In this document: piece by piece, positions 55,393 to 62,979 of the stretch
Layout of the letters: every line of letters starts with the position of its first letter
Position numbering within the stretch: the first letter of the stretch is position 1
Source of the DNA: Polynucleobacter sp.
GTDB taxonomy: Bacteria; Pseudomonadota; Gammaproteobacteria; Burkholderiales; Burkholderiaceae
Reading direction: 5' to 3'
Assembly (NCBI GenBank): GCA_030696845.1
Contig: JAUYRJ010000057.1
Span: forward strand, 1 to 64,000
DNA: 64,000 nt
The notes under the pieces: generated by a model
What the model saw: the letters and a program-made list of their open reading frames with translations, nothing else
What the model was told of the DNA's origin: nothing
The model's database searches: none
Position numbers and translations under genes: made by a program

Positions 55393-55958
55393 AAAAACAT
55401 CCCCTTGCTTGGTACATTCTGAAATGGCGGGCATCCGCATTGATTGTTTTTGGATTGAAAAATCAAGCGATGGAGGTGTTCGAGGAAATGCTTCAGCAGT
55501 TTCCACACGATACGTACGCCATATCCAGTCTTGCGTACATGAAAACCCAGCTTGGCGACAAAGAAGGTGCGATTGCTGATTACAAACGATTAGTACTTGG
55601 GCCGGATGTGACCGCCGCAACCTGGTACAACTTAGGCTTCTTGCAAGAAGAAGTCGGACAAATACAGGATGCCGAGCACAGCTTTCGGCAGGCCATTAAA
55701 CTCAATGAAAAATTAGACCAAGCCTGGTATGGACTTGGCTTAGTGTTGATTCAGTTGCAGCGCTTTGATGAGGCCATTAAGGCCCTCAAGAAAAATACTC
55801 AATTGCAGCCCATGAGTCCCTATGCCTGGTACCAACTGGCGCGGGTTTATGTCGAGCGCAATCAGCCCGATGAGGCGACCAAAATCATTCTTCACCTAAA
55901 AGAGTTTGAACCTAAATTTGCTAAGCAGCTTGAGCGGGAAACTGGTCTGGCTGTTTAG
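55383..55958 (+). CDS. TPR-repeat protein in the symporter locus
   Basis: A 191-residue protein with a short N-terminal hydrophobic or amphipathic segment (WYILKWRASALIVFG, about 9-23), then four or so tetratricopeptide repeats (about 25-175; AISSLAYMKTQLGDKEGAIADYKRL, TWYNLGFLQEEVGQIQDAEHSFRQA, WYGLGLVLIQLQRFDEAIKAL, WYQLARVYVERNQPDEATKII). TPR arrays bind partner proteins. I start at the ATG at 55383, overlapping the previous gene; the frame is open to 55359. It probably scaffolds the membrane complex encoded here, inferred from position only. Confidence 0.85.
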   Translation: MSVKKHPLAWYILKWRASALIVFGLKNQAMEVFEEMLQQFPHDTYAISSLAYMKTQLGDKEGAIADYKRLVLGPDVTAATWYNLGFLQEEVGQIQDAEHSFRQAIKLNEKLDQAWYGLGLVLIQLQRFDEAIKALKKNTQLQPMSPYAWYQLARVYVERNQPDEATKIILHLKEFEPKFAKQLERETGLAV

Positions 55959-56017
55959 TGGTTTTGAGTAGTAGGTAATGTTGTAGAAGTATTTTATTAA
56001 CTTAAGGAGAAACTGTT

Positions 56018-56281
56018 ATGCAATTAACAGAATCGCATAAGCAATATTGGCAGAAAAACCTGCGCATAACAGCAGTGCTGTTGGCTATCTGGTTTGTCGT
56101 GACCTATGTTGTGGGCTTTAACGCGCGTGCGCTGAACTTTGAATTTTTCGGTTGGCCATTTAGTTTTTGGGTTGGTGCACAGGGCGCTTTGGTAGTTTAC
56201 GTTCTGATCATTGCCTACTATGCGCATTACATGAACAACTTAGATAATGAGTATGGTTGCGCTGAAGTGGAGGAAGACTAA
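56018..56281 (+). CDS. DUF4212 small subunit of a sodium/solute symporter
   Basis: An 87-residue protein with two membrane spans (about 18-38 and 46-70) in the DUF4212 family, the predicted small partner of VC_2705-type symporters. It shows the family's N-terminal YWQKNLRITAVLLAIWFVVTY and the central FFGWPFSFWVGAQGALVVYV. AAGGAG is placed well before the ATG. It ends two bases before the symporter gene, so they form a two-subunit unit. Confidence 0.92.
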   Translation: MQLTESHKQYWQKNLRITAVLLAIWFVVTYVVGFNARALNFEFFGWPFSFWVGAQGALVVYVLIIAYYAHYMNNLDNEYGCAEVEED

Positions 56282-56283
56282 TC

Positions 56284-58425
56284 ATGGCTGGAATGACACC
56301 AGGTGGTGACAGCAGTATCTTCGGCGGCGGCGCAAGTAATGCCGCTTTTAAAAAATCACTTAACAAGATTTATGCGTGGTACACCGGAGGTTTCATCACC
56401 TTCGTTTTGATCTTGGGTATCGCTGAGCAAATGGGCCTCAGCCGTGCCATGATTGGTTACCTGTTCTTAGGCGCAACGGTTTTACTCTACGCTGGTATTG
56501 GCGTAATGAGCCGAACCAACGACGCTGCCGAATACTATGTGGCTGGTCGACGGGTTCCCGCGGTCTATAACGGTATGGCGACAGGTTCAGACTGGATGTC
56601 GGCGGCATCGTTTATCGGTATGGCGGGTACCTTGTACTTAACAGGTTACGGCGGTTTAGCCTTCATTATGGGCTGGACAGGCGGTTACTGTTTAGTGGCT
56701 CTGTTCTTGGCTCCGTATCTACGTAAATTCGGTCAGTTCACGATCCCAGACTTCTTGGGCGCGCGATATGACGGCAATCTTCCCCGCTTTATCGGAATTT
56801 TTGCGGCGATTTTGTGTTCCTTTACTTATGTGGTTGCGCAGATTTACGGTGTTGGTTTGATTACTACCCGTTTGGCTGGTGTGCCATTTGAGATTGGTAT
56901 TTTCTTGGGCTTGGGCGGTATTTTGGTGTGCTCGTTCTTGGGTGGTATGCGCGCGGTGACTTGGACTCAAGTTGCCCAGTACATCATCTTGATCATTGCT
57001 TACATGATTCCCGTAGTTTGGTTATCGGTAAAGCAAACCAACATCCCCATTCCACAGTTCGTGTACGGATACCAGTTGGAAAAAGTAACGGCCAAAGAAG
57101 CGGAATTAATTAAAGATCCAAAAGAGTTGGAAGTGCGCGCAATTTTCAAAGCACGTGCAGACGCTTTTGCGGAAAAATTAAAAGATATTCCTGCAGCATT
57201 GGCTGCTGACAAAGCAGCTGCAGAGAAAAAAGTAGCTGATTTGAAAGCGGCTAACGCACCTGCGGAAGAGGTGGCTGCTGCTGAAAAAGCATTGGCTGCA
57301 GTTCCTAAGGATGAAGCTGCTGCTAAAAAAGCTTGGACAGCGGGTAAGACTGGCGCAGAAAATCGCGCTAAGCCTCTTGCTGGCATGCCACGCCACGCGC
57401 AGCAATTCGCTGGCGATCCTGCTGGTGACGAAAAGGCTCGCGCCGCTTTCGACACCTCGCGTCGCAATTTCTTAGCCTTGATCTTCTGTTTGATGGTGGG
57501 TACAGCGGCATTGCCACACATTCTGATGCGCTTTTACACGACTCCGTCGGTAAAACAAGCTCGTGAATCGGTGACATGGTCCTTGTTCTTCATCTTCTTG
57601 CTGTACTTCACTGCGCCTGCTTTGGCAGTTTTGGTGAAATACGAGGTCTTTACGATTTTGGTTGGAACGCCATTTGATCAACTGCCGGGCTGGATTGCGC
57701 AGTGGACCAAAGTAGATCCATCTTTGTTATCGGTTGTTGACGTTAATAAAGACGGTATCTTCCAGTTGGCTGAAATGACCATTGGTGGTGACATTGTGGT
57801 TCTGGCAACCCCAGAAATCGCTGGTTTGCCATACGTGATCTCAGGCATGGTTGCGGCCGGTGGTTTGGCTGCCGCTCTGTCAACAGCGGACGGATTATTG
57901 CTGACTATTGCTAACGCGTTGTCGCATGACCTCTATTACAAAATGATTGACCCAAATGCTCCTGCTAGCAGACGTGTTTTGATTTCCAAAATACTGTTGT
58001 TGGCTGTAGCTCTGGCTGCTGCATACGTAGCTTCCCAGAAACCGGCCGACATCTTGTTCTTGGTAGGCGCTGCGTTCTCATTTGCTGCTGCTGCGTTCTT
58101 CCCAGCACTTACCCTCGGTATTTTCTGGAAGCGTGCAACGAAGGCCGGTGCTTGCATCGGTATGGTCGGCGGTCTTGGCATTACCTTCTATTACATGGTA
58201 ATGACACAGCCATGGCTGCGCGGTGTATTCGGAGTCACTTCACCAGTACAACTTTGGTATGAAATTCAGCCAATTTCAGCTGGTATCTTCGGCGTACCGC
58301 TTGGCTTTGCCTTGATTATTCTCGTGAGCTTGGTCACTACAGCTCCACGTAAAGATATTCAAGAGTTGATCGATCACGTACGTTATCCAACGCTGCGTGG
58401 TGATATCAATACGCAAGCTAACTAA
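56284..58425 (+). CDS. Sodium:solute symporter, VC_2705 subfamily (acetate-type)
   Basis: A 713-residue SSS-family transporter, predicted to import acetate or similar short-chain acids with Na+. The core (about 30-260 and 390-690) has RRVPAVYNGMATGSDWMSAASFIG (about 90-113) and SGMVAAGGLAAALSTADGLLLTI. Between two membrane spans lies a soluble Ala/Lys-rich, helical insertion (about 265-385, repeated AAAEKKVADLKAA-like heptads). A second loop holds an EF-hand-like sequence DVNKDGIFQLAE (from residue 486, with Asp1, Asn3, Asp5, Gly6, Glu12), which could bind Ca2+. Shorter relatives lack the insertion; I recall it as common in betaproteobacteria. A strong terminator follows. Confidence 0.92.
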   Translation: MAGMTPGGDSSIFGGGASNAAFKKSLNKIYAWYTGGFITFVLILGIAEQMGLSRAMIGYLFLGATVLLYAGIGVMSRTNDAAEYYVAGRRVPAVYNGMATGSDWMSAASFIGMAGTLYLTGYGGLAFIMGWTGGYCLVALFLAPYLRKFGQFTIPDFLGARYDGNLPRFIGIFAAILCSFTYVVAQIYGVGLITTRLAGVPFEIGIFLGLGGILVCSFLGGMRAVTWTQVAQYIILIIAYMIPVVWLSVKQTNIPIPQFVYGYQLEKVTAKEAELIKDPKELEVRAIFKARADAFAEKLKDIPAALAADKAAAEKKVADLKAANAPAEEVAAAEKALAAVPKDEAAAKKAWTAGKTGAENRAKPLAGMPRHAQQFAGDPAGDEKARAAFDTSRRNFLALIFCLMVGTAALPHILMRFYTTPSVKQARESVTWSLFFIFLLYFTAPALAVLVKYEVFTILVGTPFDQLPGWIAQWTKVDPSLLSVVDVNKDGIFQLAEMTIGGDIVVLATPEIAGLPYVISGMVAAGGLAAALSTADGLLLTIANALSHDLYYKMIDPNAPASRRVLISKILLLAVALAAAYVASQKPADILFLVGAAFSFAAAAFFPALTLGIFWKRATKAGACIGMVGGLGITFYYMVMTQPWLRGVFGVTSPVQLWYEIQPISAGIFGVPLGFALIILVSLVTTAPRKDIQELIDHVRYPTLRGDINTQAN

Positions 58426-58466
58426 GTAGCAAAATCGACTCCCGGGTTTGCGCCTGGGGTCTGAAG

Positions 58467-58492
58467 AACCCGCTCTTCGGAGCGGGTTTTTT
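58467..58492 (+). terminator. Intrinsic terminator of the symporter locus
   Basis: Perfect stem AACCCGCTC / GAGCGGGTT with a TTCG tetraloop and six T residues, about 40 bases after the symporter stop. Confidence 0.92.
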
Positions 58493-58513
58493 ATGGCTAA
58501 AAAATCACCAAAT

Positions 58514-58541
58514 GTAAAAAAGCGCCCATATCAGGCGCTCT
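58514..58541 (-). terminator. Intrinsic terminator of the 53-residue ORF
   Basis: AGCGCC / GGCGCT stem with a 7-base loop; on the - strand it is followed by six T residues. It lies about 40 bases past the stop codon of the small gene at 58580-58741, giving that gene a complete transcription unit. On the + strand the tail is only TTTT. Confidence 0.75.
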
Positions 58542-58579
58542 TTTAGGAATATCTTAGTAGGGATAAATTAACAATTTCT

Positions 58580-58741
58580 TTATGCCGCCGCCCTCATGGG
58601 GAGAGGATGGGATTGCAGGTGCTTACCAAACCAAACCGAGAATGCCGTACACTCGGCTTGCTTGATAAAGAGGCCCATGATGAGTTCTTGGGTGTCGTCG
58701 TCAAGCAAACGGAATGATTGAATTGCGTCGTTCTTGCTCAT
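58580..58741 (-). CDS. 53-residue small protein, unknown
   Basis: An ORF for MSKNDAIQSFRLLDDDTQELI... ending LPMRAAA. The ATG at 58741 has AAAGGA at the right distance upstream, and an intrinsic terminator lies 40 bases downstream, so it is probably expressed. The protein is acidic at the N-terminus (three consecutive Asp, residues 14-16), helical by composition, and has no signal peptide or membrane span. I do not recognise a family. It sits alone between the symporter locus and the YadS-like gene. Confidence 0.6.
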   Translation of the reverse strand: MSKNDAIQSFRLLDDDTQELIMGLFIKQAECTAFSVWFGKHLQSHPLPMRAAA

Positions 58742-58933
58742 ATTCATCCTTTCAAAGTCAGAATGAATTTATCAGAGGCTTTACATTTAGACTGTTAAAG
58801 AAAGTTAAACATTGCTCTTCTTTTATTGAGTGGTGACTACATGGGCATTTAAGGTGATTTGCACGGTTTTGCGTTGCAGCATGCTGCTGAAAAATGATGA
58901 AGTGAGATACGGCGAAATGGAGATTGAAACAGC

Positions 58934-59563
58934 ATGGAAGACTTGAGTTTTTGGATTGGAATCATCGCCACCATCGCCTTTGCAGTGACGGGGGTGTTGG
59001 CGATTTCAGATCGTGGCGTCGATTTGTTTGGGGTTTTAGTGCTCGGCTTAATTACAGCCATTGGTGGCGGTACCCTGCGGGATTTAATTCTAGAGGTGCC
59101 GGTATTTTGGGCGAGTATGCCCATCTACGTGTGGGTTGCTTTAGTGGCCAGCGTGATTGCTTTCTACCTGGAGTCTTTTTTTACACAGCCGCAAATCTAT
59201 CGATCGATGCTCTATCTTGATGGATTTGGCGCCGCCTTATTCGGAATACAGGGGGCGGACAAAGCTTGGGGTATGGATTTTGGTATTCCGATAGCGCCGG
59301 TGATTTTGGGTGTGATCACTGCCATTGGCGGGGGATTGATACGTGACATGATTGCAGGCAGGCGTAATTTACTCATGTCGCATGAGCTCTATGCCATTCC
59401 GGTCTCTTTGGGCTGTATGTTGTATGTCTTCATTTTAGAGTTTGCGCCACGCTTTGCTGCGGAAGGCTCAATCGCTTGCATGCTGTTGATTGTTGGTTTT
59501 CGTGCAGCAGCCATTTATTGGAATTTACGCGTACCCAGTATGTTCATTACCAAGAAACGTTAA
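58934..59563 (+). CDS. TRIC/YadS-family membrane protein (UPF0126)
   Basis: A 209-residue protein with about seven membrane spans, made of two repeated halves each holding the glycine motif of the family: ITAIGGGTLRDLILEVPVFW (about 35-54) and ITAIGGGLIRDMIAGRRN (about 119-136). Bacterial homologues form trimeric channels for monovalent cations; some members are linked to glycine uptake. Start at the ATG at 58934; the only purine-rich stretch (GGAG) is rather far upstream. It is followed by maiA after two bases. Confidence 0.9.
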   Translation: MEDLSFWIGIIATIAFAVTGVLAISDRGVDLFGVLVLGLITAIGGGTLRDLILEVPVFWASMPIYVWVALVASVIAFYLESFFTQPQIYRSMLYLDGFGAALFGIQGADKAWGMDFGIPIAPVILGVITAIGGGLIRDMIAGRRNLLMSHELYAIPVSLGCMLYVFILEFAPRFAAEGSIACMLLIVGFRAAAIYWNLRVPSMFITKKR

Positions 59564-59565
59564 AT

Positions 59566-60234
59566 ATGAAACCCCGTCTCTACAGTTTTTGGCGTAGCTC
59601 TGCCGCCTTCCGTGTCCGCATTGCGCTCAATCTCAAGCAAGTCGATTACGACATCATTCCGACACACCTTACTAAAAAGGGCGGGGATCAGTTGCAGCCA
59701 GAATATGAGAGTAAAAATCCAAATCGCTTAATTCCGCTCTATGAGTGCGGTGATGTGCGCATTCATCAATCGCTTGCCATCATGGAATACCTCGATGAGC
59801 TTCACCCAGAGCCGCCACTCTTGCCAAGCGATCTCGTTGATCGCGCATGGGTACGGGCATTGGCTTTGGACATTGCCGCGGATATTCACCCGATTAACAA
59901 CTTACGCATCTCGCGCTATTTGGTGCGTCAATTGGGAGTATCTGAAGAAGCCCGTAGCGCATGGTATCGCCATTGGGTCGCTACTGGCCTTGCGAGTATC
60001 GAGGCGCAGCTCGGTAGTGATTCGCGCGTGGGTCGCTTCTGTTATGGCGATCAAGTCACCATCGCCGATGCGTGTTTAGTACCGCAACTCTTTAATGCGC
60101 TAGATGCCAAGATGGACATGAGCGTTTACCCAACCCTGATGGGAATTTTGGCGGAGTGCATGGCGCTCCCTGCATTTATTCATGCCTCATGGGAGCAGCA
60201 GCCGGATGCAGAAGGAAAAAATCCGACTTTTTAA
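59566..60234 (+). CDS. maiA: Maleylacetoacetate isomerase / zeta-class glutathione S-transferase
   Basis: A 222-residue zeta-class GST that isomerises maleylacetoacetate (tyrosine catabolism) or related maleyl compounds using glutathione. The N-terminal thioredoxin fold has WRSSAAFRVRIALNLK (about 8-23), where the zeta motif SSCxWRVRIAL has Ala in place of Cys, then NPNRLIPLYECGD and QSLAIMEYLDE. The C-terminal helical domain has the GDQVTIADACLVPQLFNA signature (about 163-180). No other tyrosine-degradation gene is adjacent, so the true substrate is uncertain. I start at the ATG at 59566; the frame is open to 59476 inside the previous gene. Shares four bases with the convergent AEC gene. Confidence 0.85.
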   Translation: MKPRLYSFWRSSAAFRVRIALNLKQVDYDIIPTHLTKKGGDQLQPEYESKNPNRLIPLYECGDVRIHQSLAIMEYLDELHPEPPLLPSDLVDRAWVRALALDIAADIHPINNLRISRYLVRQLGVSEEARSAWYRHWVATGLASIEAQLGSDSRVGRFCYGDQVTIADACLVPQLFNALDAKMDMSVYPTLMGILAECMALPAFIHASWEQQPDAEGKNPTF

Positions 60235-61172
60235 GGGGCAATCGTTTGGTTAATCCACCAAATGATGAGCGAGAGCGTGAGCAAAGACCCCAAGGTTGTT
60301 TGAAGCACGACACGCGAGATGGCTGAGCCATCGGCTTGATAGTATTGCGCCAACATGAATGGTCCAGTGCCGGTGGGTAGGGCGCTGAGTAATACGGCAG
60401 CTTGTACCCAAAAAATAGGCAGACCTAAAATAGGCCCCGCTACGAGCCAGGTGATTCCGGGCTGAACAATCAGTTTGATCGCGGTGAGGCTCCATACCCC
60501 AGTTGCTTTGGTTTCACTTTTCTGCATCAGGAACAGGCCAATCGATACCAAGGCGCAGGGGCTCGCTGCGGCCGCTAAAAAGGATAGAAATTGCTGAGCG
60601 GGTTGAACCATCTGCAATCCAGATGCAGACCACAGAGCGCCGGCGATGGGGGCAACTAATAGCGGGTTTTTTCCCAATGAGCGCAGCACAATGAAAATGA
60701 TCTCATGCCACGGTTTATGCGACTGTTTACCAAACTCAATGAAAATAATAGCAAGCCCGAAGAGGCCGCAAACTACTACTAAGGTGGCAATTACCGCTGG
60801 GGCTAAGCCTTCATCCCCCAGGGCCAACAGGCATAGCGGAATGCCCATATAGCCGGTGTTCGAGTACGAGCCGCTTAGGCCGGAGAAGCTAGCTGCTACC
60901 CAATCACCAGTGCGGTAACGGCGATAGAGCAGCAAGGGCACATAAACAGCCAAACAGCCTGCGCTAAAAGCGATGATGAAGCCGGGTTGCCAGAGCGTTT
61001 GCCATGCACTATTAGCGGTGAAGTTAAACAGTTGTGCGGGCAATGCAAGCCACACTACAAAGCGATTAATTTCAGCGGAAGCGTTGGGACCTAGTTTGCC
61101 GGTTTTACCAGCAATAAACCCTGCCAGAATCAGCGCAAAAACCGGAACAACAACACTGAGAACGGGGAGCAA
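60231..61172 (-). CDS. AEC-family transporter (auxin efflux carrier type)
   Basis: A 313-residue membrane protein with about ten spans in the AEC/PIN-like family, whose bacterial members move malonate, malate or other small acids. Seen are an N-terminal PVFALILAGFIAGKTGKL, the family's FVVWLALPAQLFNF (about 39-52), SGSYSNTGYMGIPLCLLALG (about 99-118) and the C-terminal ALPTGTGPFMLAQYYQ (about 264-279). Substrate unknown. It lies six bases after the carbonic anhydrase gene on the - strand, so they are probably co-transcribed. Confidence 0.88.
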   Translation of the reverse strand: MLPVLSVVVPVFALILAGFIAGKTGKLGPNASAEINRFVVWLALPAQLFNFTANSAWQTLWQPGFIIAFSAGCLAVYVPLLLYRRYRTGDWVAASFSGLSGSYSNTGYMGIPLCLLALGDEGLAPAVIATLVVVCGLFGLAIIFIEFGKQSHKPWHEIIFIVLRSLGKNPLLVAPIAGALWSASGLQMVQPAQQFLSFLAAAASPCALVSIGLFLMQKSETKATGVWSLTAIKLIVQPGITWLVAGPILGLPIFWVQAAVLLSALPTGTGPFMLAQYYQADGSAISRVVLQTTLGSLLTLSLIIWWINQTIAP

Positions 61173-61178
61173 GATGAT

Positions 61179-61703
61179 TTAGCCGATCTTCTTTAGGCCA
61201 GTTCGAAAGCGATTGGCATTATCGACATAATGATCCGCAATGCGCTCGAGATTTTGGATGTGTTCGGGGCTAAGGGCTTTTATCGCCTTAGCGGGGGAGC
61301 CTAATATCATCGATCCATCCGGAAATTCTTTTCCTTCGGTCACCAAAGCGCCTGCGCCAACCAAGCAGTGCTTACCAATTTTGGCGCCATTGAGCACGAT
61401 CGCTCCAATACCAATCAAGCTGCCATCGCCAATCGTGCAGCCATGCAGCATGACCTGGTGGCCGATGGAAACCCGCCTACCAATGATTAGCGGAAAGCCG
61501 GGATCGGAATGCAGAACCGATGCGTCTTGCACATTGCTTTCGTCGCCGATGATCACTTGATCGTTGTCGCCGCGAATCACCGTTTTGGACCAGACGCTGG
61601 CATTTTTGCCAAGACTGACATTGCCAACGACTTCAGCGCTTTCGGCTACAAAAGCGCCATCTGCGAGTTTGGGCGCAATCCCATCGAGTTCATAAATAGC
61701 CAT
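61179..61703 (-). CDS. Gamma carbonic anhydrase-like protein
   Basis: A 174-residue left-handed beta-helix protein of hexapeptide repeats (about 12-135). The three metal-binding histidines of gamma carbonic anhydrases are placed as expected in VLHSDPG, SIGHQVMLHGCTIGDG, and RGDNDQVIIG gives the conserved Arg-Asp pair. It forms trimers in the family. Many such proteins (YrdA-like) show little activity, so carbonic anhydrase function is not assured. ATG at 61703. Confidence 0.88.
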   Translation of the reverse strand: MAIYELDGIAPKLADGAFVAESAEVVGNVSLGKNASVWSKTVIRGDNDQVIIGDESNVQDASVLHSDPGFPLIIGRRVSIGHQVMLHGCTIGDGSLIGIGAIVLNGAKIGKHCLVGAGALVTEGKEFPDGSMILGSPAKAIKALSPEHIQNLERIADHYVDNANRFRTGLKKIG

Positions 61704-61862
61704 ACCCCATTATAGATAGGCTAAAAATGAATACCTATTGGGTTAATCACTAAATGCGGTGATGTAAAAAAGTCAGAAAGTCAGGCGATTGAGCACCGAA
61801 TTAGTGCAAATTTATATCCATATTCGATTATGATTACTCTATGTAAATTAGATGGAGATCCC

Positions 61863-62225
61863 ATGAAGACGCTTTTAGCTACCCTATTTTCTTTGCTGGC
61901 TTTTTCCGGTCTAGCGCAGGCTCAAGAAAAAATTCCTGTTCTAAGTACTCAAGAATTGGTTAATGTTTGCAAAACCCCGGCCAGCCCAGAATCCCGCAGT
62001 TTTTGTATTGGTTACACCACCGCCATTTACGACACTTATATGGCTACACGGCATCCTAAAACTGCAAAGTCCACCATTTGCGTAAAGCAGCCAGCACCAA
62101 CACGAGATGAGGTGATTTCAGCTTATGTTCAGTGGTCTCAAGATAACGCCGCGGCATCCAGTGCGCCAGCAGCAGGCACTTTCTTGCGCTTCCTGACTAG
62201 CCGCTTCCCATGCGCTCGTAAATAA
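61863..62225 (+). CDS. Secreted Rap1a/Tai-like protein
   Basis: A 120-residue protein with a Sec signal peptide (MKTLLATLFSLLAFSGLAQAQ, cut after AQA). The mature part has four cysteines and the pattern of Rap1a/Tai immunity domains: LVNVCKTP, then SFCIGYTTAIYD, ICVKQPAPTRDEVISAYVQW and a final LTSRFPC. Characterised members protect cells from type VI secretion amidases in the periplasm. No effector gene is seen nearby, so it may be an orphan immunity protein or have another role. I use the ATG at 61863, preceded by GGAG; the open frame to 61830 would add a non-signal extension. Confidence 0.78.
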   Translation: MKTLLATLFSLLAFSGLAQAQEKIPVLSTQELVNVCKTPASPESRSFCIGYTTAIYDTYMATRHPKTAKSTICVKQPAPTRDEVISAYVQWSQDNAAASSAPAAGTFLRFLTSRFPCARK

Positions 62226-62255
62226 CAAACTCGATGAAAGATTAAAGGAGTTGAA

Positions 62256-62540
62256 ATGATGAAAAAAGCAATTGCTATTACAACCGCCGCCCTCGTAATT
62301 ACCGGTTGTTCGAATATGAGTACCACTGAGCAGCGCACCTTATCGGGTGCGTCGATTGGCGCAGCAGCAGGCGCAATTGGCACGGCTATTTTCCACGGCA
62401 ACCCCATTTGGGGCGCGGTTGGTGGCGCAGCGGTTGGTGCTGCTTCCGGCTATGTCTACGATTCGTATGAAAAAGAAAAGCAGTCTGAATACAACCAGGG
62501 TTACAAAGCCGGAAAATCCTCTAAATCCACATCACAGTAA
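62256..62540 (+). CDS. Glycine-zipper lipoprotein
   Basis: A 94-residue predicted lipoprotein: signal peptide with lipobox ITGC (Cys at about 18), then a glycine-zipper segment (GASIGAAAGAIGTAIFHG and GAVGGAAVGAASGYVYD, about 31-66) and a charged Lys/Ser-rich tail. Glycine-zipper proteins associate with the outer membrane. Start at the first of two adjacent ATGs at 62256, with AAGGAG upstream. It lies 30 bases after the Rap1a/Tai-like gene and is probably co-transcribed. Confidence 0.85.
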   Translation: MMKKAIAITTAALVITGCSNMSTTEQRTLSGASIGAAAGAIGTAIFHGNPIWGAVGGAAVGAASGYVYDSYEKEKQSEYNQGYKAGKSSKSTSQ

Positions 62541-62579
62541 GACTCAAAACCCCTGAATGCGGAGAAATACCTGCTTGTA

Positions 62580-62975
62580 CTAATCTACAAGCAGGGTTTC
62601 AACCGCAATCGTTCCAATAAGCGCTTTATGAACAGGGCACTTATCCGCAATATCCATTAAGCGCTCTTTTTGCTCGGCATCTAGGCTGCTGCCCACTAAG
62701 CGAATTTGTCGGGTAAAGCGCTCCACATCCTCTACACGGTTAATGTCAACCGTCACAATCGCGTTCTCCAGCCCCCAGCTTTTGCGGCTGGCATACATTT
62801 TGAGCGTCATGCCGGTACAGGCAGCCAGAGCTGCTGCCAGGTATTCATGCGGCGATGGGCTGTTATCACTGCCGCCTTTGGAGGCATCCACATCGGAGAG
62901 CAAATGGTGTGAACCAACGGTAATCCGTTGCTCATATGCGCCGCTACCAAATCGGGTTTCTACTTTTCTCATCAT
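62580..62975 (-). CDS. OsmC-family protein
   Basis: A 131-residue OsmC-like redox protein. The family cysteines are in ALAACTGMTLKMYA (near 54) and IADKCPVHKALIG (near 112), the latter the CPVH form found in OsmC-like proteins distinct from Ohr. Peroxide reduction is the family activity; this subgroup is uncharacterised. It begins four bases after the htpG stop, suggesting a stress-related two-gene transcript. A second ATG at 62972 is possible. Confidence 0.88.
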   Translation of the reverse strand: MMRKVETRFGSGAYEQRITVGSHHLLSDVDASKGGSDNSPSPHEYLAAALAACTGMTLKMYASRKSWGLENAIVTVDINRVEDVERFTRQIRLVGSSLDAEQKERLMDIADKCPVHKALIGTIAVETLLVD

Positions 62976-62979
62976 TGTC

